NCBI RefSeq assembly: GCF_014302995.1
Contig: NZ_CP060295.1
Location: 310,001 to 374,000, forward strand
DNA length: 64,000 nt
Source of the DNA: Variovorax sp. PAMC26660
Lineage (GTDB): Bacteria > Pseudomonadota > Gammaproteobacteria > Burkholderiales > Burkholderiaceae_C
Reading direction: 5' to 3'
The notes beneath the pieces were generated by a model that was given only the letters and a program-made list of their open reading frames with translations, did no database searches and was not told the origin of the DNA. Shown here piece by piece: positions 50,010 through 64,000 of the stretch (positions are counted from its first letter, which is position 1; each line of letters starts with the position of its first letter). The position numbers and the translations under genes are program-made.

Positions 50010-52235
50010 ATGCACACTCCCCCCCTTCCTCGCCAACGCTTGCTGCATGCATCGCTCGTGGCGGCCTTCGGAACTACAGCCGTCCTCTGGAGCCTGGGCA
50101 GCTACGCGCAAACGTCGGGCACGACGACGACAACCGCCACAGGCCAGCCAACGGGCACCACGCTGCCCGCGGTGACGGTGAATGCCGATGCGGAGGAAAG
50201 CGGTACCGGTCACGTGACCGGTTATGTGGCCAAGCGCAGCGCGACAGGCACCAAGACAGACACGCCGATCATCGAGACGCCGCAGTCGATCTCGGTCATC
50301 ACCTCCGATCGCATGCAGACCACCGGAGCGGTCACACTCAAGGACGCCCTGAGCTACACGCCCGGCGTGGCAATCACGACCTTCGGCGCCGACTCGCGCT
50401 ATGACTGGCTCACGCTGCGCGGCTTCGACGCCTATGCGCCGGGCTTCTACCTGGACGGCCTGCCGCTGCGCAACAACGGCAACTGGGGCGTCTGGCGCAC
50501 CGAGAACTACGGTGCCGAGCGCATCGAACTGCTGCGCGGCCCCGCCTCGGTGCTGTATGGCCAGGCCGGCCCGGGCGGCGTGGTCAACGTCGTGAGCAAG
50601 CGCCCCACGGCCGAACCGCTGCATGAACTCCAGATGCAGATCGGCGACCACAACCGCAAGCAGATCGCGGGCGATTTCTCGGGCCCGCTCGACGCCGACG
50701 GCAAGGTGCTCTACCGCGTGGTCGGCCTGCTGCGCGACGGCGACCTGCCCACCGGCAAGATGCCCGATCGCCGCCTCTTTCTCGCGCCTTCGCTGACCTG
50801 GCGCATGTCCGGAGACACCAAGCTGACGGTGTATGCGCAAATCGACCGCACGCGTGCCGGCGTCTACAACCGCATCCAGCCCCAGGTCGGTTCCGTGATC
50901 CCGACCCTGTTCGGCACCCGCATTCCGGCCACGCTGGGGACCGGCGACCCCACCTACGACCACTTCAACAACGACCAGTGGATGGTGGGCTACGAACTCG
51001 AGCATCGCCTCAACGACACCATCACGCTGCGCCAGAACGCCCGCTACGGCGAGCTGAAGGTCGACTACGCCGGTGTCTGGCCGCTGCGCCGCCTCACCAC
51101 GGTGGACAGCAAGAATCCGCTGAACCCACTCAACTTCATGTTCCTGGGCCGCTACCCCACCGGCAGTCGCGAACGGGTCTCGACCTTCAGCATCGACAAC
51201 CAGGTTCAGGCCGACCTGCGCGCCGGCGACTGGCAACACAAGCTGCTGATCGGCCTGGACTACCAGCGCAACCGCATCGACCAGTACAGCTTCTCCACCG
51301 GCACCGCGCCCACGATCAACATCTACGCGCCGGTGTACGGCGGCCCGATCGTGGAAGGCGCGCCCTGGATGAACTCCAACACACGCCTGACCCAGACCGG
51401 CCTGTACGTGCAGGACCAGATCAAATGGGGCGACCGCTGGTCGCTGACCCTGGGCGGTCGCTACGACAGTGCCGACAGCGACGTGTTCGACCGGCTGACG
51501 GGCAAGAGCACGGGCATCTCCCAGAACAAATTCACCAAGCGTGCGGGCCTTGTCTACCTGGCCCCGAACGGCCTGGCCCCTTACCTCAGCTATTCCGAGT
51601 CGTTCGCGCCGACCGGCCAGGTCGATCCGGTCTCGCGCGTGCCGTTCAAGCCCGAGACGGGCAAGCAGTACGAGGCCGGTATCCGCTACCAGCCGCCGGG
51701 AACCAAGCAGAGCTACAGCGCGGCCATCTTCGACCTGCGCCGCCAGAACTACATCTCGAACGACGCGAACTTCATGCCCAAGCAGACCGGCGAGATCCAA
51801 GTCCGCGGGCTGGAGCTGGAAGCCACGGCCGAGATCCTTCCGCGCCTGAACATCACGGCCGCCTACGGCTACACACCACGCGCCATCGTCACGGCCAGCG
51901 CCAATCCGGCGGAAATCGGCAAACAGGCCAATGCGGTGCCAAGGAACCGGCTGTCGGTCTGGGCGGACTACCGCTTCAGCAATGGCGTGAAGGTCGGCCT
52001 GGGCGCCCGCTACACCGGCTCGAACTACGGCGACGGAGAAAAGCTCGCGCCGAACAAGGTGCCTGCCTCCACGGTGTACGACGCCATGGTCGGCTACGAC
52101 TTCGAGCGCTGGAGCATCGCGCTCAACCTGCGCAACCTGACCAACAAGAACTTCATCGCCAATTGCGACCAGTACGGCAAGTGCTACTACGGCGCTCCGC
52201 GCTCGATCATCGCGACAGGAACCTACCGCTGGTAA
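50010..52235 (+). CDS. TonB-dependent ferric-siderophore receptor
   Basis: A 741-aa outer-membrane receptor with signal peptide (about MHTPPLPRQRLLHASLVAAFG to SYAQTS), TonB-box-like LPAVTVNAD, plug motifs ETPQSISVITSDRMQ, LKDALSYTPGV, WLTLRGFDAYAPGFYLDGLPLR and IELLRGPASVLYGQAGPGGVVNVVSKRP, and a barrel ending in TGTYRW. These are the marks of the FhuA/FpvA-type siderophore class. A near-C-terminal Cys pair (NCDQYGKCYY) is typical. It is convergent with the NRPS gene across a bidirectional terminator and is controlled by a Fur site. It probably imports the cognate siderophore. Confidence 0.93.
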   Translation: MHTPPLPRQRLLHASLVAAFGTTAVLWSLGSYAQTSGTTTTTATGQPTGTTLPAVTVNADAEESGTGHVTGYVAKRSATGTKTDTPIIETPQSISVITSDRMQTTGAVTLKDALSYTPGVAITTFGADSRYDWLTLRGFDAYAPGFYLDGLPLRNNGNWGVWRTENYGAERIELLRGPASVLYGQAGPGGVVNVVSKRPTAEPLHELQMQIGDHNRKQIAGDFSGPLDADGKVLYRVVGLLRDGDLPTGKMPDRRLFLAPSLTWRMSGDTKLTVYAQIDRTRAGVYNRIQPQVGSVIPTLFGTRIPATLGTGDPTYDHFNNDQWMVGYELEHRLNDTITLRQNARYGELKVDYAGVWPLRRLTTVDSKNPLNPLNFMFLGRYPTGSRERVSTFSIDNQVQADLRAGDWQHKLLIGLDYQRNRIDQYSFSTGTAPTINIYAPVYGGPIVEGAPWMNSNTRLTQTGLYVQDQIKWGDRWSLTLGGRYDSADSDVFDRLTGKSTGISQNKFTKRAGLVYLAPNGLAPYLSYSESFAPTGQVDPVSRVPFKPETGKQYEAGIRYQPPGTKQSYSAAIFDLRRQNYISNDANFMPKQTGEIQVRGLELEATAEILPRLNITAAYGYTPRAIVTASANPAEIGKQANAVPRNRLSVWADYRFSNGVKVGLGARYTGSNYGDGEKLAPNKVPASTVYDAMVGYDFERWSIALNLRNLTNKNFIANCDQYGKCYYGAPRSIIATGTYRW

Positions 52236-52287
52236 AGAACCGGGGCGCCAAGGCGCCTCGGGTTCGACGTGTCGAATCACTGAAACG

Positions 52288-52322
52288 AAAGGCCCGGCGC
52301 ATACATTGCGCCGGGCCTTTTC
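52288..52322. terminator. Bidirectional terminator between receptor and NRPS genes
   Basis: AAAGGCCCGGCGCA and TGCGCCGGGCCTTT form a 14-bp perfect stem with a 5-bp loop, with T-rich sequence on the receptor side. It separates convergent genes ending at 52235 and 52351. Confidence 0.9.
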
Positions 52323-52350
52323 CTTTATTTCTTCAGCGGATCAGGCCCTG

Positions 52351-60569
<8,219 letters not shown>

Positions 60570-60570
<1 letters not shown>

Positions 60571-63500
60571 CAGGTGGTCTCGAGGCTGTCAATGAAAGAG
60601 TCGATATCGGACAGGGCTTCCGCTTGCGGCTTGCGCTCGCTCGCCTGCGAGATCAACCGGGCCATGTCCATCAGAACGGGGTGTTGAAAGATGTCCTTGA
60701 CCGCGAGGTCGGCATGCATGGCGCCCTGCACGCGAGCCATCACCTGCATCGACATCAGCGAGTGGCCGCCGAGCTCGAAGAAATGGTCGTTGCGGCCGAT
60801 GCGCTCCACGCCCAGCACTTCGGACCAGATGAGCGCCAACGCGCGCTCGGTGTCACCCTCCGGTGCCGCGTAGGCGCGTTCGCTGTCGAAGCCGGGCATG
60901 GGCAAGGCCTTTCGGTCGACCTTGCCGTTCGCATTCAGCGGCAGCGCCTCCAGCACCACGATGGCGCCGGGCACCATGTACTCCGGCAGCGCGCGGCCCA
61001 GCCGCGAGCGCACCTGCGCCGTGTCGATCGCCTGCCCCGCATGCGCGGACAGATAGGCCACGAGCATCGTCGCGCCGGCGTGCTCCCTGGCCATGACGGT
61101 GGCCTCGCGGATCTCGGACTGCGCCAGCAACTGCGCCTCGATTTCTCCGAGTTCGATGCGGAAGCCCCGCACCTTCACCTGATGGTCGATGCGCCCCAAA
61201 TATTCAAGCTGGCCCTGTGCATTCCAGCGCACCAGGTCACCGGTGCGGTAGAGGCGGCCGCCGTCATCCGTCGCGATGAAGCGCTCGGCCGTGAGGGCGG
61301 CGCGGTTCAGGTAGCCGCGCGCCAGGCCGGCGCCTGACACATGCAGTTCGCCGGCCACGCCGGGCGGCACAGGATTCAACTGCGCATCGAGCACCTGCAG
61401 GCCCAAGTCGGGAATGGCGATGCCGACCGGGCTGCGCTGCTGCCCGAGGTCCGCCGCGGTGATCCGGCGGTAGGTCACGTGAACCGTGGTTTCGGTGATG
61501 CCGTACATGTTGATCAACTGGGGTTGCTGGTCGCCGTGGTGTTCGATCCACGTGCGCAACCGTTGCGGCTCCAGCGCTTCGCCGCCGAAGATCACGGCGC
61601 GAAGCGACAGGCCTTTTTCATGGACCTGCGGCAACGCGATCAACTGGCCGAATGCCGATGGCGTCTGGTTGAGCACCGTCACCCGCTGTTCGCGCAGCAG
61701 TTGAAGAAAGTCTGCCGGCGAACGGCTCACCCAGAAGGGCACCACGACCAGCTTGCCGCCGGTGCACAACGCACCGAAGATTTCCCAGACCGAGAAATCG
61801 AAGGCGTAGGAATGGAACAGGGTCCATACGTCCTGCGGCCCGAACTGGAACCACGGTGCCGTGGCGCCGAGCAACCGGGTCACATTGCGATGGCACAGCT
61901 GCGCGCCCTTGGGCTTGCCGGTGGAGCCCGAGGTGTAGATCACGTAGGCGAGGTTGTCGCCGTTCAGTGGAACGTCAGGGTTCGTCGTCGGGTACTCGCC
62001 CGAATCCGCCGCATCGACGGCCAGCGCAGGGATGCCGGCGGGCAACTGCATGCGGTCTCGCAAATGGGCCTGCGTGAGCACCAGCGCAAGCCGGCTGTCT
62101 TGCACCATGTAGGCGATGCGGTCGGCCGGGTATTCGGGGTCCAGCGGCACATAGGCACCGCCGGCCTTCATGACCGCGAGAAGTGCAACCACCAGGTCGA
62201 TGCCGCGCTCCAGCGCCACGCCGACCTTGGTTTCGGGTCGCACGCCGCTTTCGATCAGGCGGTGCGCCAGCCGGTTGGCCCGCTGGTTGAGTTCGCGATA
62301 GCGGAGTGCTTCTTTCTCGAAAACCACCGCGATGGCATCGGGGTGCACCGCAGCCTGCAACTCGATCAGGCCATGCACGGTGGCGGTTGCGCTCTGGTCT
62401 TGCGCACAAGCGCCCCATCGCGCGAGCTGTGCGTGCTCCGTTTCGTCGAGCAACTGCAGATCGCGCAACGTGCATGCCGGCTCGGACACGAGGGCTTCGA
62501 GCACGCACCGGTAGTGGCTCGCCAGCCGCTCGATCGTTCCCGGCTCGAACAGTTCTGCCGCGTAGCGGAACGCGGCCCGGATGCTGCCGTCTTCGCACTC
62601 GATGGTTTCGAGGATCAGCTCGAACGGCGCAGCGCGCTCCCCGAGATCGATGCGGCGCACCTGCAAGCCGGGCCATCCGCGCAACGGCCGGTCGCCTTCG
62701 CCCAGGTGGTTGAACATGACCTGGAACAGCGGCGAGCCGGCGTGTGCGCGGTCCGGGCGCAGCGCCTGTACAAGCCGCTCGAACGGCAGATCCTGATGCG
62801 CCTGTGCTTCGAGCGAGGTGTCGCGCACCTGTGCCACCAACTCGGACAGGCGCATGCGCGCCTCCATGCGCGCGTCCATCATCACGGTGTTGATGAAGGC
62901 GCCCACCACGCCCGCCGTCTCGGGCCGGTTGCGGCCTGCAACGGGCACACCGACACGGACTTCGTCCTGCCCGCTGTAGCGAAAGAGCAAGGCATGGAAC
63001 GCCGCAAGCAACACCGGGAAAAGGGTGCCGCCCTGCTCGCGCGCGTGCTGCTTCAGTTCGCGTGCCAGTTGCGCCGGCACTTCGAGTGTGTGCTGCGCCG
63101 CGCTGTACTTCGCATCGGCCGAACGCGGCCGATCGGTTGTGAGTTCGAGCACAGGCTGGCTGCCGCCGAGCCGGCGCTGCCAGTAGGCCAGTTGGCGCTC
63201 GCCCTCGGCGCCTTCGAGCCACTTGCGCTGCCACAGTGCGAAGTCGATGTAGCGGACCTCTGGCTCGGGCATGCCAGCGGTGGGTGCAGCACCCACCCGT
63301 TGCGCGTAAAGGCGCGCCAGCTCGTCGAGGATAAGCTCGACCGACCAAGCATCGGAGCCGATGTGATGCATCGTCAGCAGCAGTTGATGGTCTCCATCGG
63401 CCATCTTCAACAACCTGCCGCGCAGCAACGGCCCGGTCGTCAGGTCGAAGGGCGTGCGGCAGACCTCGCGCACGATCTCGCCGAAGCGAGATTCACGGGC

Positions 63501-63926
63501 CTGCGCATCCAGCGCGCTCAGATCGACAAAGGGAATCGTGATGCTGCTCGTGGGCTCGACACGTTGCTCGGGCAGGCCATGAGGGCCCGAGCTGAAGACA
63601 GTGCGCAGCGTGTCGTGGCGCATCGCGAGCGCATGCACCGCGTCCTGCAATGCGGCAACGTCCAGCGGCCCGGAGAAGCCCAGGCCGCCGCCGACGTGAT
63701 AGGCGGTGTTGCCCGCATCGAGTTGCCACAGGAACCACTGCCCTTGTTGGGCGAAGGAAACCGGCACGGCAGCGCCGTCGTCGGCGCCACGCACGATGGC
63801 ATCGCGCGACGGGCGCGCGGGCGTGGCAGCGGCATCGCCGTCGCGCCGCAGCCGGCGCTGCAGCATGCTCAATTGCGCGGGGGACAGTTTTGCCCGGCGC
63901 TCGGACAGATCCTTGCTTTCGCTCAT
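60570..63926 (-). CDS. Single-module NRPS (C-A-T), threonine-type adenylation code
   Basis: A 1118-aa NRPS module. The C domain has HHIGSDA at 187 to 193, with Ala in place of the final Gly. The A domain (about 490 to 990) has YTSGSTGKPKGAQL, AFDFSVWEIF and MYGITETT. By eye the pocket reads D-F-W-N-I-G-M-V-H, which is the classical threonine code. The carrier Ser is Ser1056 in LGGHSLMSM. No epimerase or thioesterase. The start overlaps the previous NRPS gene (ATGA) and the stop overlaps the next (TGATG), so all three are translated in series. Its product is presumably passed to the 2739-aa protein. Confidence 0.92.
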
Positions 63927-64000
63927 GATGAAAAACTCGCAGTGGAACGGGTCGCGTCGGCGGCTTCGGGATCGCTCTCGATCTCTTCGATCAGCCGCAG
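63923..64000 (-). CDS. C-terminal end of upstream NRPS/PKS protein, partial
   Basis: The last 25 codons (LRLIEEIESDPEAAD...) of a leftward gene that enters from the right edge. Its stop overlaps the ATG of the 1118-aa NRPS. A short acidic IEEIESDPEAAD end is typical of carrier- or docking-type C-termini of NRPS and PKS proteins. The rest is outside the window, so its domain type cannot be stated. Confidence 0.6.
   Translation of the reverse strand: MRLIEEIESDPEAADATRSTASFSS

Overview
The window looks like a chromosome segment of a high-GC betaproteobacterium of the Comamonadaceae, most likely Variovorax or a close relative. This is inferred from gene content and order: an Entner-Doudoroff edd-eda pair, a pcm-rhodanese-tolC operon, an Ada/AlkA fusion, family-typical intergenic repeats and a hydroxamate lipopeptide-type siderophore locus. 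No search was run.

Region 1 (1 to about 5.6 kb) is the right end of a prophage. It has a leftward run of short overlapping genes (structural-like protein, DUF6475, DUF1376, a 58-aa protein, a YdaS/Cro-like regulator), a divergent CI/LexA-type repressor, 16-bp operator palindromes on both sides of the repressor gene, and a leftward tyrosine integrase next to host DNA. The prophage continues off the left edge.

Region 2 (5.7 to 31.9 kb) is mostly core genome. It holds DUF1697, a HAD dehalogenase, eda and edd, two OmpA-domain proteins, a ChaC-like enzyme coupled to a Cu/Zn superoxide dismutase lipoprotein, a MobA-like nucleotidyltransferase, pdxH and an AEC transporter. Next come two tandem cassettes of a small Cys/His protein plus a TonB-dependent receptor behind msrA. 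After these lie a TetR regulator, pcm-rhodanese-tolC, waaA, a phosphohexomutase, the alkylation-repair pair ada/alkA-ogt, a DMT exporter and DUF1345.

Region 3 (32.0 to 42.0 kb) is accessory metabolism. Two acyl-CoA synthetases, a saccharopine-dehydrogenase-like reductase and an SDR are probably controlled by a divergent TetR regulator through two palindromes 22 bp apart. Then come an elaborate nested inverted-repeat element, an NTF2-like protein, an LLM oxidoreductase, a glutathione transferase and a periplasmic M20 peptidase.

Region 4 (42.1 kb to the right edge) is a siderophore locus. It encodes a PvdQ-like acylase, a FecR-N-terminus-like small protein, ornithine N5-monooxygenase, a PvdE-like exporter, an FhuF-like reductase, an N5-hydroxyornithine formyltransferase, a Fur-box-preceded TonB siderophore receptor and translationally coupled NRPS genes. 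The NRPS genes continue past the right edge. The 2739-aa NRPS carries two copies of a 1,980-bp segment that look base-for-base identical (adenylation plus carrier plus the start of the next condensation-type domain). It also has two condensation-type domains with HHxxxDH instead of HHxxxDG, and ends in a carrier domain with no thioesterase. Together the genes would make, export, re-import and reduce a formyl-hydroxyornithine siderophore. A variochelin- or variobactin-type product is my inference, not shown by this sequence alone.
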